Origin: Armigeres subalbatus
Taxonomy: Eukaryota > Arthropoda > Insecta > Diptera > Culicidae
Direction of reading: 5' to 3'
NCBI RefSeq assembly: GCF_024139115.2
Contig: NC_085141.1
Coordinates: forward strand, 378,726,995-378,790,994
DNA: 64,000 nt
Part shown: positions 50,694-62,370 of the stretch, in pieces
How positions within the stretch are numbered: the first letter of the stretch is position 1
Layout: every line of letters starts with the position of its first letter
Notes under the pieces: generated by a model
Database searches by the model: none
Told to the model about the DNA's origin: nothing
The model's input: only the letters and a program-made list of their open reading frames with translations
Program-made: the position numbers and the translations under genes

Positions 50694-52404
50694 TTGAAGA
50701 CTGATGACAACACGGGATCTACGACCCAGGACATTTGTTCGCTCTTTTCCGAGAAGTTTTCGAGCGTGTTCTCAAACGAGGTACTAACAGCCATGGAAAT
50801 TGAGAGCGCTGCGATTACTGCTCCGACCGTCAACCAAACTCTTGGCGCCTTCGACATTGATGCAACGATGGTTATCAGTGCTTCTTCTCGGCTTAAATGT
50901 AGCTTCTCTCCGGGACCCGACGGTTTTCCCTCGGTTCTACTGAAAAGACATTTGGACGTTCTGGTGACCCCGATACTTCTTCTCTTCCAAGCATCAATCA
51001 ATAGTGGTATTTTTCCTGCTTGCTGGAAAACTGCAAACATGTTTCCGGTTCACAAGAAGGGCAACAAACGCGATATCAATAACTACCGCGGGATCACTTC
51101 GTTAAACGCTGTTTCCAAATTATTCGAGCTGGTTATTTTGGAGCCACTTGAGGCCCATTGCAAACCGTTTCTCAGTAACGACCAACATGGCTTCACGTCT
51201 GGGCGATCGACAGCTACTAATTTGCTCTGCCTGACTTCCTTTATAACAAATAGTATGGTACAACGTGCGCAAACCGATGTGATTTACACGGACCTGGCCG
51301 CTGCTTTCGATAAAGTGAATCACGACATTGCGATTGCAAAAATGAACAAGTTCGGCATTAACGGTAGCTTCCTACATTGGTTCCGTTCATACCTCACAGA
51401 CCGCAAGACCGCGGTTATCATTGGAGATAACCAGGCTCCGAGCTTTATTTCAACATCAGGGATACCTCAAGGTAGCCACTTGGGTCCATTCCTTTTCTAT
51501 TGTACTTCAATGACGTGCATCTAGCTTTGAAGGCACCACGATTGTCATTCGCTGACGACCTCAAGATGTTTTGTCTAATTCGCTCAACAGAAGATTGTTG
51601 CTTTCTCCAACAGCAGCTTGAATTGTTCGCTGATTGGTGCAGACTCAACCGTATGATGGTACACCCGAAGAAATGTTCAGTAATTTCCTTTTCGCGGAAA
51701 AAAATCCGATTCACTTCAGCTACCGTTTGTTGAACGCAGATATCGTACGCGTGGACAATATTAAGGATCTGGGAGTTATCTTGGATTCCCAACTCACATT
51801 TAAACAGCATGTATCGTATGTTGTAGCTAAAGCTTCTCGATCTCTCGGATGCATCTTCAGAATTGCCAAAAACTTCAGCGACATCTACTGCCTGATGCGT
51901 TATACTGCTCTTTATCGCGCTCCATCTTAGAATACTGTTCTGAAGTCAAACTACAACAATGGTGTTGAGAGAATCGAGTCGGTACAACGCAGGTTTTTGC
52001 GCTACGCACTACGCAAATTACCATGGAGAAACCCTGTTCATCTGCCGAGTTACCACGATCGTTGCCAACTAATACATCTGGAGCCCCTGTACGTGCGTAG
52101 GAATACGGCGAGGGCTTTGTTCATCGCCGACGCTCTCCAAAGTCGCTTAGACTGTCCAACGATTCTTGGGCATGTGAACATTAACGTTGCCCCTCGGTCT
52201 TTGAGAAATAACCTCATGCTCCGTTTACCTTTCCAACGCACCAACTACAGCATGCACGGTGCGATTACTGGATTGCAAAGGATCTTCAACAGAGTGGCTT
52301 CAGTGTTCGACTTTAGTGTTAGTCGTTCTAATCTTAGACGAAGGTTTTCCATTGTTTGCTCTTCGTACATAGTTCTACTTTTCGTTTATTTTGTAACTTG
52401 TTGA
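50694..52404 (+). pseudogene. Jockey-type LINE ORF2, reverse transcriptase and C-terminus
   Basis: The 276-codon frame 50,694-51,524 contains the RT fingers and palm: SPGPDGFPSVLL (about 73-84), NNYRGITSLNAVSKLFE (about 129-145), DQHGFTSGRST (163-173), motif A YTDLAAAFDKV (D200) and motif B SGIPQGSHLGP (255-265). One frameshift near 51,505 moves the SFADDLKMF catalytic box (about 51,550-51,575) into another frame, with LELFADWCRLNRM following. Another shift leads to DNIKDLGVILDSQLTFKQHV. The C-terminal region 51,960-52,404 contains RRFLRYALRKLPWRNPVHLP and NVAPRSLRNN. At least three frameshifts; otherwise all RT motifs are preserved. Confidence 0.88.
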
Positions 52405-52505
52405 ACCATTAAGAGCCTGTACGCTTTAGTATTAGTTTGAATAGTATTATATAAAATCATTTGGGCTGTAAGATGCCTGTTGATAAACACATTAAATAAA
52501 TAAAG
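52405..52505 (+). other. LINE 3' UTR and short A-rich tail
   Basis: About 100 bp between the ORF2 stop and a terminal TTAAATAAATAAA (52,491-52,503). This is the 3' end of the Jockey-type LINE. Confidence 0.6.
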
Positions 52506-52529
52506 GTTGAATTTGGGAACTTCTTGACC

Positions 52530-53316
52530 CTACTACGTACGATTGCAATTCCGGCAATCGACCAAGTCACTCCTGAGTTGTATTTTTTTTACCCGACTAG
52601 CTCCGATGACGATTCCGACCATCGACCAACTTACTCCCGAGTTGGATTTTCTCGACCCAACTAGCTCCGATTCCTGTCATCGACCAACTCACTCTCGAGT
52701 TGGATTTTCTTGACCCAACTAGGTCCGATGGCGATTCCCGCCATCGACCAAGTCACTCCTGAGTTGGATTTTTTTTTGACTCAACTAGGTCCGATGACGA
52801 TTCCGACCATCATCCAACTCACTACCGAGATGGATTTTCTTAACCGAACTGGGTCCGATGACGATTCCGGCCATCGACCAACTCACTCCCGGGTTGGATT
52901 TTCTTGACCCAACTAGGTCTGATGACGATTTCCGCCATCGACCAAGTCACTCCCGAGTTGGATTTTTTTTTTACCCAACTAGGTCCGATGACGATTCCGG
53001 CCATCGATAAACTCACTCCCGAGTTGGATTTTCAACTAGGTCTGATGACGATTGCGGCCATCGACCAACTCACTCCTGGCTTGGATTTTCTTGACCCAAC
53101 AAGGTCCGATGACGATTCCAGCCATCGACCAACTCACTACCGAATTGGATGTTCTCGTCTCAACTAGGTCCGATGGCGATTCCCGCCAACGACAAACTCA
53201 CTCCCGAGTTGGATTTTTTTGGACCTAACTATGTAGGTCGATGGAAATTCCGGTCATCGACCAACTTACTCCCGAGTTGGATTTTCTCGACCCAACAGAT
53301 CCGTTGACGATTCCGG
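52530..53316. repeat. 64-bp minisatellite, about 12 copies
   Basis: The unit is approximately ACTAGGTCCGATGACGATTC + CGGCCATCGACCAACTCACT + CCCGAGTTGGATTTTCTTGA + CCCA, with copy lengths 57-67 bp (T-tract and small deletions). Each unit has a CCAACTC..GAGTTGG palindrome. It begins about 25 bp after the LINE 3' tail. Confidence 0.92.
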
Positions 53317-53640
53317 CTTTATTCCAGCATCAGAAAAAGAAAATATTTAACATTCTTCTATCTAGCCATATAGTTCATAATTTCTATCTTTCTATAATTG
53401 ACAATGACTTATCTTGGTTATGCTTTTTGGTTGAGTTTTCTAGGCTCAAAATATCGTTCCAGCATCAAAATCAGAAAATATTTAACATGCGAGGTAAAAT
53501 AATTCACAATTTCTATTTTTCGATAATTGACAATTACCGATCTTGGTTATGCCTTCGTTTGTTAAATTTTCTAAACCCAAAACTTTTTTTTACCATCAAA
53601 ATCTTAAAATATTAACACTTTTTTCCTTTTTTTGTTTCAT

Positions 53641-55344
53641 ATCATACATTACATTCTCTACCCCCCTCTCCCCTCTTTTACGTCATTTTTGAATAAGTTT
53701 GTTTTGTAAAATCTAATGCAGGTTATGTTTTCCATCGATTGAAGACTTCATCTGAAAACCAAAAATATTCCATGAGCCCTGTTTTAAGTATTTAGTTCAC
53801 ATTATTAAAATTTCATTTTATGACACTTTAAAACTTCATCATTGATGAAAGCTAAACATTCAATTCCTATTTCACCATAATGAGAGTCAAAGTCCAATCA
53901 CGTCCCAACGTGGAGCCAGCCACTTTGCGGGTGGAAATTTACGACTTTTTAATTGCATAATTTCCAACCTCCCTCGTGTTTTTTACGTTGTCCCCCCTCG
54001 AGGAAACGAAACGACCTCAACGTCGACGACGGCCCCATGTGGGAGGGATGAACACCCGCAATCACAAACAAAAGGTGAACTGACAATGGGGACACCATCG
54101 TCATGCGCCCACCGACCCACCCAGATGTGTCGATTGGGGGGATAATGCGATGACGCCGGAAGGCGGACAAAAAGCAGGCCATCATCATCGCTTTCAATTT
54201 GCGAGCTGAGCTTTTAAAGAGTCGTTAAAAATATTACGAGCGAGCAATTATTCACGAAAGTTCTTATGGGAGGGTATGTGGGAATTTCACGAACAATGGC
54301 TTTCAAGGGCAATCAATTCTAGATTTTGTTGTGAGCGAAAATTCTATTCAGATTGAAGAAACCGATAAGCTCCTTATGAAAATGTTAATGAATCAATTTG
54401 AATTTTGATTCGAATGCTAGGATGGAGGGTAAGCACGGGGGAGACCTTATGTGTATCTTATCGCTCATATATTCATATCGAATTCCATGTAATGAATATG
54501 TCTGATATAGTGCCTTACTGATATAGACATGTAGCAGTTTGCTATAGCATGGTAGTGCCTTGTACAAACCATTAGGTGAAGAAGCAGGACGACACGTACG
54601 GTTGGAGTAGCATTACAGTGTCATGCAAATGAGAAGTTGTGTTCAGGAGGAGAGATTTTTACAAGCTATTCGTACAATGTAATGTGGCGTCCCCGATAGC
54701 ACAGGAATACATAGTATGTATAAATATGTCGGATAAGCAACGTTTAAAATTCAAATGAGCTGACAGGGCTCACAGGGATAGTGAAATATGAAGCAAGCCA
54801 AAAGAGTGGCAGTCGTATTTGATCCAGAGTAACGGTTATGGAAATTCACCAATGAATACATTATTTTATAATTACGGAAATATTCATAGATAACCGAAAA
54901 TAATTTTGTCATTTTGTCTACAAATTGCACTGATTGTAATTTTTCCTTTATTTTCACCCCAATTTGAGCTAAAAACTTGAAACAAAATTCATTTGTCCTG
55001 ATAATTCATTATGTTCAACCACAACTAAATTACATATCTCGAAACATGTTAGATCAAGACTTTTGCCGTCTTCTACATACTTGTTTGGGAAGTAAGCATT
55101 ATGATGAAGAAGACCACTTTAGTTTGGGATTGATGAATTTCAAATGAAATTGCTGTAGCAGTTTGTTTAATTTTCGTCTCGTACTTCTTCTTCTTCAATG
55201 GCTCTACATTCAAACTGGAACGTGGCCTGCTTTTCAACAAGTATTATCTTAGCATTTAATCAGGTAATAATTGAAAGTATTTTTATGTCCGCCATTGCAT
55301 GTGTATGTACCTTGTGTAGCAAGTACAATGAATACACTATGCCC
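53641..55344. other. unassigned, mostly single-copy-looking DNA
   Basis: No transposon protein or array. 53,880-54,300 is GC-richer, with homopolymer-broken segments and no consistent frame. It could hold conserved non-coding host sequence, but this cannot be judged from one genome. Confidence 0.35.
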
Positions 55345-55425
55345 ACATCTTAGACCTGGACCAAGAACCGAACTCACCATCATCGAATTGGCAATCCTAC
55401 ACTTTTGCTCACAAGGCTACTGGAA
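55345..55425 (-). mobile_element. tRNA-derived SINE, copy 2
   Basis: The minus strand shows CAGTAGCCTTGTGAGCAAAA, GTGTAGGATTGCCAATTCG and GAGTTCGGTTCTTGGTCC. It is a diverged copy of 18,086-18,172 with the same order of box A-like and box B-like segments. The tail (TAAGATGTGGGCATAGTG) extends left to about 55,310. Confidence 0.5.
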
Positions 55426-55830
55426 ACCCGTACTATTGAGTTGAATAAAAAGTAATTAAAATCGTCTGAAATTATTCCATAAACCGGAAATGAATGTAAA
55501 ATTGAACAATAGTTATTGTATGAGCACTGAGCAGTCCTTCGATTACTATTTATCGTTCCATTATTTCGACAGATCTAATATCAGAAAATCGGTTTAAATT
55601 TCTAACACAAACCATTCTTGAGGAACTGAACAAAAATAAAAGGCATTACTTATTTTTAGCATTTTTACCTGGTCATTTATTTGGATGTATAATTAGATCC
55701 TGAGGGCAAAAGTAAGATTCTTTTTTTGATAATTGAGTGTTTATCTAAGATTGAAATTAAATTAGATTTTATGTTGCACAAAAATAATTATCGAAATGAC
55801 GATAATATTTTCAAAATAATATTGATTACG

Positions 55831-55842
55831 AGATCCCCAACC
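55831..55842 (+). repeat. 12-bp target duplication, left
   Basis: AGATCCCCAACC, repeated exactly at 55,898-55,909. Confidence 0.75.
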
Positions 55843-55897
55843 CGGAGACGAGCCAGCCTCGGGCTGAAAGTCTCCCTGATAAAGACAATAAATAAAA
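55843..55897 (+). mobile_element. 55-bp hairpin retroposon
   Basis: GGAGACGAGCCAGCCTCGGG + CTGAAAGTCTCC forms a two-part hairpin (GGAGAC/GTCTCC and AGCC/GGCT). It is followed by CTGATAAAGACAATAAATAA, an A-rich tail. It looks like the extreme 3' end of a LINE, inserted as a minimal copy and flanked by a 12-bp duplication. A second copy is at 58,766-58,831. Confidence 0.7.
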
Positions 55898-57334
55898 AGA
55901 TCCCCAACCGAGCTGGTTTTGTTGCTTATTTGGTATTCATTCCAAATGAGTTCTGTAGTTGGCATATATTGAAGAATACGACAAAGTCGCATGGTAGAGT
56001 GGAGACTCTTTTTCCTCAAAATTCACCTTATTTATCCAAAAGGTATCACAATGTTGTGAGTTACCTACGCTAGCAATCTAAATTTGCATCGCTTGGTGTA
56101 CAAGAAACTGTATCTATGCTCGTCGTCAACATCATCAACTCATCGTTTCCTCTCATTTAAGGATAACAAATTTCGTTCCAATGAAACAAAACAAGAGTAT
56201 AACTTTGGGGGAAATCATTTCCCGCCTTAATTGTATTTGTACTTGTAAATATAAATATTGTTCGTCAGGATACGGCATATATCCTGATGTGATAAATTTG
56301 TTATTTCAATGTAGTTAAATTACCGATTTTAATGATGAAAATAGAACCTAAACATTCTTAACTGAATGTTGATTCGATGTCGGAAAGCCTTCTCACACAA
56401 CGTAAATAAACAATACAGTTCCTTAGTTGGATGTTGCAAATGAAACCGAAAAGTGTTTGAGTGATTGTGTGTTTCGGTTACATTCGAATGAAATATTCAG
56501 AAGCGAGGGAAAAGTTTTTCCTTCCACATCCTATTGAGGAAGAAACGTCTCTGGTTCTAAAAGATCTGTGGTATCGAATTTTATGCTTTTCAGAAGTTTG
56601 ACGAATATGATAAAACAATCATGCAAAGTGAAGCATTACTTCGTTGCCGTTCAACTTAGGGCCTAGTATGGTCCCTTTCTTAGCTTAACGATAAGATTGC
56701 GCAGCCACAAAGGGAGACAATGCTGCAGGGTTGGATTCCGTTGGCACTGGGTCGGTAGGTATTGTAAATTTTTGTGAACATTTTCTTGACTTCCCTGTGC
56801 TGGCCTCATGATGTAAGATTGCAAGAATGGGCTTAGAAACCTTGCCATTAACAGTTGCATTGTACAACGATATGGAAATGTTAATTTTATTTTACAAATG
56901 TAGATGTACATTTTTTCGGTAGAATTAGACGTGAAAGTATGTATAGATTATAGCTCCGTAAATGTTTGCATTGTCGAAATAATTTTATCGACGTAGTGCT
57001 AACGAATTGTGGTATAAACAGTTTCTGGAAATTGGGATTTTTGATGTAAACTATGTCTAAGTGAAAGGCTTGGATATACGGTGTAAAACGGAAATTTCCA
57101 AATTTGAGACCGTCACGAAATTAGGAGGGATTTCAAATGCTAATAGCGTCTTTATCTTTCAATGGATTTTTGAGATTTTCTTATCAATCCATCCGGAAAC
57201 TCTTCAGCTATTTGCCAAATCTATCGATACTTTTGATTATATAACATAATAATTATCATTGTTAAGCTATTAAAAAGTTCATTTCTTTTCAAACCCGGTA
57301 AATAAATCAGAAATATACGAAAATTATTATAAGC
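55898..57334. other. unassigned DNA
   Basis: No recognised gene or repeat. The right copy of the 12-bp duplication is at 55,898-55,909. Short frames overlap on both strands without motifs. Confidence 0.35.
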
Positions 57335-57428
57335 TTTTAGTGGAATGTCCCAAGTCGGTAGATTTCCAATCCCTCGGCAACATTATGTTTCCACGGGGAA
57401 GAAACATTTCTTGAAATTTTAATGTTTT
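57335..57428. mobile_element. Penelope terminal fragment
   Basis: AAGCTTTTAGTGGAATGTCC is followed by CGGTAGATTTCCAATCCCTC and TTTCCACGGGGAAGAAACAT. This matches the Penelope segments at 42,880-42,900 and 40,560-40,640 juxtaposed, that is, an internally deleted copy. Confidence 0.65.
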
Positions 57429-57924
57429 TACCGCTCTACCATCGTTGACCGCCACTGATGTCGCTACCCATGCCATCACCACGTCGAACTTTCTGTAGCA
57501 TCCGCGCCGACGACCATGATGCTGGTGCTGGCCGACCTCTCAATGTTTTACCACTACACAGCAAGACTGTCAGCGCTACCCACGCCATCTGTACAACTAT
57601 GGAACCGTTCTCCGCGAAATCTCGTACAAAATTACACGTACGCGCAAAATAGCTACTTTCTTGTATCTACTGAAGTAAGCCCCGCCCCTTTGGTAAACGA
57701 TATAGGTGTACACACATTGTAACCCACCGCTTCATTTGTTCCGTGCATAAAAACACGGTATTTGGTGCGAGCTCATCAATATAGGTGTACACACTCATTC
57801 GAGTACGGACAAGTGACACGACCGTTCGTGTTTTACGCACGCGCTTTCGGTTGAAGTTTATTTTTCGTCCAATCAAAGTTAATTGCCTATTTCCGGGGAT
57901 TAAACCACCCGACTTGGACGTTAA
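57429..57924. other. unassigned DNA with repeated GATATAGGTGTACACAC
   Basis: ATATAGGTGTACACAC occurs at about 57,701 and 57,780. Otherwise no recognisable feature. Confidence 0.3.
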
Positions 57925-58083
57925 TTTACAATGTTATGAAAACTCATATGTGAATATGTACGTTATGTGGAAGATATTGATTTGGAAAATGTATTGGAGG
58001 TAACCACTTTCCCTTCGATGGGACTCGAACCCATGACCCTACAGTACGCTAGACTGGTGCTTTAACCAACTAAGCTACGAAGG
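57925..58083 (-). mobile_element. tRNA-derived SINE with well-preserved head
   Basis: The minus-strand head 58,083-58,012 has a closing acceptor stem (CCTTCG/CGAAGG), D-arm AGCTTAGTTGGTTAAAGC (box A), an anticodon-type arm with loop CTAGCGT (AGC at the anticodon position) and T-arm GGGTTCGAGTCCC (box B). It continues without a break into a non-tRNA body (AAAGTGGTTACCTCCAATAC, TTTTCCAAATCAATATC), so it is a SINE rather than a tRNA gene. Confidence 0.7.
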
Positions 58084-58455
58084 ACCTCCGTCGGCCTTCG
58101 CAACCTAGAGGCTACTGAACGAGCTCGAGATTCCCAAATTGGACGCATAGTCAAATCACTCGCAATCCATTTCTCAAGTCAATACTTCCACATGTGTATA
58201 GTACACGTCCACATTAGAGGAGCGTGAGTATTAAGAATGTCTGGCGGCTATACTTTGATTGAACTGAACCTGAGTTGCGTGCTCTTGCCTACGCAATGCG
58301 GTCGGGTCTGAGTTAGACGACCGACTGGCAAATAGCTTACACAACCTCACTTGATCAGTACAGTTGCTGATGAAGAATGTGTATGTGGCGACACAGCTGC
58401 TTTCCACGGCAAACTGCCATTCAGCCATTGCGATGGGTCGCAATCAGCGAATCTG
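58084..58455. other. unassigned spacer
   Basis: No gene recognised. The short minus-strand frame at 58,231-58,443 has no motif. Confidence 0.3.
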
Positions 58456-58965
58456 TGTCAAAAGGTCGAAGGACAAAAGGTCGAAGGTCAAAAGGTCGAC
58501 AGGACAAAAGGTCGAAAGGACAAAAGGTCGAAAGGACGAAAGGTCGAAAGGACAAAAGGTCGAAGGGACAAAATGTCGAAAGGACAAAAGGTCGAAAGGA
58601 CAAAAGGTCGAATGGACGAAAGGTCGAAAGGACAAAATGTCGAATGGAGAAAAAGTCGAAAGAACAAAAGGTCGAAAGGACAAAAGGTCTAAAGAGCAAA
58701 AGGTCGAAAGGATAAAAAGTCGAAAAATCAAAGATCAAAAGGTCGAAATGACGAAAGGTCGGATATTTTTTATATTTTTTTATTGACTTTATTAAGGATA
58801 CTTTCAGCCCGAGGCTGGCTCGTCTCCGCGAAAAGGTCGGATAGATAAAAGGTCGAAGGAAAAGAGGGTAAAAATAATGACAGTAAGTTGAAAAATGAAT
58901 GGGTCAAAAGGTCGAAAAACGAAAGATCGAAGAGGAATAGGTCGACATAACAATTAGTCGAATAG
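58456..58965 (+). repeat. 16-bp array, AAAGGTCGAAAGGACA orientation
   Basis: About 30 units of an approximately 16-bp repeat (AAAAGGTCGAAAGGAC with variants GGACGAAA, GGTCAAAA). The first part (58,462-58,762) is regular and the second (58,832-58,965) decays. It is interrupted by a 66-bp hairpin retroposon at 58,766. Lys/Arg-rich frames on + and Phe/Ser/Leu-rich frames on - are repeat artefacts. Confidence 0.92.
58766..58831 (-). mobile_element. 66-bp hairpin retroposon, second copy
   Basis: The minus strand carries GGAGACGAGCCAGCCTCGGG + CTGAAAGTATCC, TTAATAAAGTCAATAAAAAA. It is flanked by the exact 12-bp duplication AAAGGTCGGATA (58,754-58,765 and 58,832-58,843). Same family and minimal length as 55,843-55,897. 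Confidence 0.75.
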
Positions 58966-60639
58966 ACAGAGATTGGAGGTTTCATTCTAATAATCATTGA
59001 CTGTTCTTACGAATTATGCCTTATTTATATTTTAAACAGACGCTATTCTTTAGAGTTTACTTAACCTTCTAATTCCAAAATTTCTGTTTTCGCTTAAAAT
59101 CGCTATTTTGCTTTCTAAAACCGATCTGAACACATTTCAGGCAAATTTTAGAATCGTGATTTCATCAATTTCACCTTTTTAGAATTTTGTTCTTCTAGTT
59201 TGAAATTAGTTTTTGACCAGATTTGAACAAGTATTGAGCATTACATTATTTATCGACATCAAAAACTTTTTGAAATTTGAACAATTAAAAATTACAAAAT
59301 GTTTCAGAGTACCCCGTCTGAGGGCGGTCTTGGAAGTTAAAGGGTTACTCGATGACTTCATTAAATGAAAAAATGATAAGGGTCCGTTCACAAATTACGT
59401 AACACAAATTTGGGAAATTCCATAACCCTCCCTACTTCACAGCGCAATGTAAGGGTTTCTAATAATACAAATAAAAATATATTAAGGGTATTCATGTAGG
59501 GTGGTATTTTTAACAAGACGTATTTGTTAAATGTTTACCACTGCTTTCATGTGAATGCCCCACTTGCAGTGTACTCTGTATATTGATGTGTAAATGGACA
59601 AAATTATCTGTTCTATATTTTCTTATGTCAAAGTATAGCGAAAAGAGAAATTAATTGCATATTGTTCAAACGGTCTGGGACGATTTGTTGTAGCTTATTT
59701 GAGAATGAAAGATGGCAGTTTTTAAAATACTTCTAGATGCAAGTGGCTGTGGCGCACTGATGAATATGTGCATGCGACATATAATTTAGACTATTATTTA
59801 GCGCTACCCGTAATACTAAGTTTAGACAAGACAGGTGAATTAAGCAAGCCGCTTGAATTAAACTCGAATCGAACGTGTAAGCACCTTCATTAAATTCACA
59901 TGAACGAAAAGAATGTTGAATATGTTCAACTTTTGTCAAGTCAATTGAATTCACTTGCCCTGTCAAAACGCAGCATATAAGAATGAGAAAAGCAGCCTCG
60001 CTCAAATGTCATGTACAACCAAAACCGGTACGCACATAGGAACTTGCCGAACCTTCCAGCTTCCACGTTTGTTATTTATTTTCTGAAAAATATAATATCA
60101 ATCCCCTTGAACATGGTATTCTAAATCGGTGTAAACGAATACACATCAAAATCGAAGTGTATCGGCATACAGTCGCGTAAGTCTGATTTCCTTTGAAAGA
60201 AATACCAGCTCGTAAATATTTGGCTAAATATACCACGTATACAATAAATACACTGATTACCAAGCGCTACGTGAATACCCCTATTTATTGAATTAATTTA
60301 TTATTATACACAGATTAATTTCAATACGTGAAACTGTAATAAGAAATATGATTAGAATAAAGAAGAATTCAACAATAAAATATATTCAGGTAAAACACAA
60401 ATAAATATTAATATGCAAAACCTGAAAGAACAGTCTTTGACTGAAAGAAGGAAAAATTCAACAATGAAAATCAGATCATACACAAATAAATATAAATGTA
60501 CGAAACTCGAAAGAAAATCCTGTGATCAAAAGAAGGAAAAATTCTACAATAAAATATTATCTGGTGAAGCAGAAATAAACATAAATGTGCAAAAGAATGG
60601 TTGATTAATACTCGACGTTTTGCCTCATTTTTTCAACCT
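58966..60639. other. unassigned AT-rich DNA between inverted arrays
   Basis: No coding, RNA or transposon signature recognised. 60,340-60,600 has A-rich, loosely repeated segments (CACAAATAAATAT, GAAAGAAGGAAAAATTC). Confidence 0.35.
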
Positions 60640-61335
60640 CTAATCCCATCTCACCTTTTAACCTTTCGATCTTTTGACCTTTGACCTTTTGTCGAGAACA
60701 ATAAGTTCTATCTTTTGTTTGTTCGATGTTTCGTCCTGTTGTCCTTTTGTCCTTCGACCTTTTGGCTCAGATTTTTAGTTTCAACGTTTTGACCCTTCGA
60801 CCTTTTGTCCTTTCGACCTTTTGACCTTCGACGTTTTGTCTTTCTCTGATTTTTTTTCGACTTTTTGTCCCTTCGACCTTTTGTCCATTAAACCTTTTGA
60901 CTCATACGTTTTGTTTCAACCGTATGTCCCTTCGACCTTTTGATTTTTCGACCCTTCGACCTTTGGCCCTTTCAACCTTTTGACTCAAGTTTTTTGTTTC
61001 GACCTAAAGTCCCTTCGACCTTTTGACCCTTCGACCTTTTGTCCTTTCGACCTTTTGACCTTCGACTTTTTGTCCTTTCGACCTTTTGTCCTACAACCAT
61101 TAGTTCTATTTTTTGTTCTTTTGACGTTTGGTCCTTTCGATCTTTTGTCTTTCGACGTTCTGGCCTTTCGAACTTTTGACCCTTCGACCTTTTGTATATC
61201 CGACCTTTTGACTCAGATTTTTTGTTTCGACCTTTTGTTCCTTCGACCTTTTGACTCTTCGACTTTTTGTCCTTTCGACTTTTTGATTTTCGACGTTTTT
61301 TCCTTCGACCTTTTGACCTTCGACTTTTGTCTTAC
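60640..61335 (-). repeat. 16-bp array, inverted orientation
   Basis: CGACCTTTTGTCCTTTCGAC-type units, the reverse complement of the 58,456-58,965 array, more diverged (TTTTGACTC, TTTTGTTTCGACC variants). It runs directly into the LINE at 61,340. Confidence 0.9.
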
Positions 61336-61339
61336 AACC

Positions 61340-62370
61340 ATCAAAAGATCCGCCAAGAGGAAAGGTTCCTCCACTCTTCACCGGAATGAAGGAAATCGCC
61401 ATGCTCAGGGCCGAGCTTGTAAGAAAAAACTGATTTCTGAGCAGCAAGGGCACAAAAGTGGTCTGCTCTACGATGGCAGACTATCAGTCGGTGGGTGTAT
61501 TTCTCACCGAAAAGGGGCATGCATTTTTCACTCATGACAACAAACCGCTGAAAGTAATTGTTTATGGATTGCCGTTATATCCAGTCAGCAAATCATTGCT
61601 GAGCTGAAGGAGAGGAACCTCAAGGTTAAGCATGTGTTCGCCATCAGGCGGGCCGAAAGTGGCAGTAACAGTGATCACCTATTATTGGTGCACCTAAAGA
61701 AGAGCTCCATCACAATGGCAGACCTACGGACGGTCAGGGCATTCTTTGACATTATTGTTGAATGAGATCGTTACCGACCAAAAAAGCGTGACGTGACGCA
61801 GTGCACCAACTGCCTCGCATTTGACCACGGTACACGTAGCTGCTACATGAAATCTCGATGTGAAGGTGTGCTGGAAATCACGCACCTATAGGGACGAAGA
61901 AGCACAGCCTAAGTGCGCCAACTGTGGCTGCAATCGCGAAGGCTGCAGCCAAGCCTTTTCCAAAAGAGCGGAGTGTTTGGAGATCCGCAAACAGGTTTCC
62001 ACGAAAATCATTCGTGGGATCCAACGATGTCCTCCACCTTGAAATATAGAGAATCACTATCCATCGCTTCGGTACAAGTTACCGAACCTGGCACGCCTTC
62101 AGCCACATCGTCAACCATTCAGAATACCTGCGCCAGCCGTGCAAGAATGCATTGCGGCTGCCGCCGCAGCTCCTTCGGTCTCCAATATCTCCCCTCCAGT
62201 ATTGGGCAATGTTGGACTTACTGCCTCCGCCAATCAACCATCTGCTGATTCTTCTGGGTTTGTACCGACGGTTGCGCACTTGTCGTTCCAAGGAACAACA
62301 AATTCACGCCGCTGCTTCAGGGGTTATGGAGTTTCTTGCTAAAAATGGGACCTGAAGACTCCATCAGCAT
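61340..62370 (+). pseudogene. Jockey-type LINE ORF1 (Gag-like), broken
   Basis: Fragments: PLKVIVYGLPLYPVSKSLL (about 61,550), then a zinc knuckle QCTNCLAFDHGTRSCYMKSR (61,799-61,858; C-x2-C-x4-H-x4-C intact). In another frame follow KCANCGCNREGC and KRAECLEIRKQVSTK (61,912-62,020), corresponding to the second and third knuckles and the KRAEYxxIRQxAS segment of Jockey-group ORF1 proteins. Several stops and frameshifts. Confidence 0.7.

Larger units (their letters stand above)
47110..53640. repeat. host repeat locus with about 130-bp units, interrupted
   Basis: Units with landmarks TTATGCCTTC, GAGTTTTCTA(A/G)GCTCA and AGCATCAAAATCAGAAAATA occur at about 47,190-47,325, 47,950-48,090, 48,245-48,380, 53,320-53,470 and 53,470-53,615. 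TTTGTTTCATATCATACATT at 47,117 recurs near 53,630. The LINE, MITEs and minisatellite lie between these copies, so the locus was probably a short tandem array before invasion. Confidence 0.6.

Noticed and set aside
58012..58083. Functional tRNA-Ala gene
   Set aside because: It folds as a tRNA-like head but is continuous with a non-tRNA body and has features unlike tRNA-Ala arms. Interpreted as a SINE.
58351..58786. Lys/Arg-rich DNA-binding-like proteins and their Phe-rich antisense frames
   Set aside because: They follow the 16-bp AAAGGTCGAAAGGACA repeat in several frames and have no independent support.
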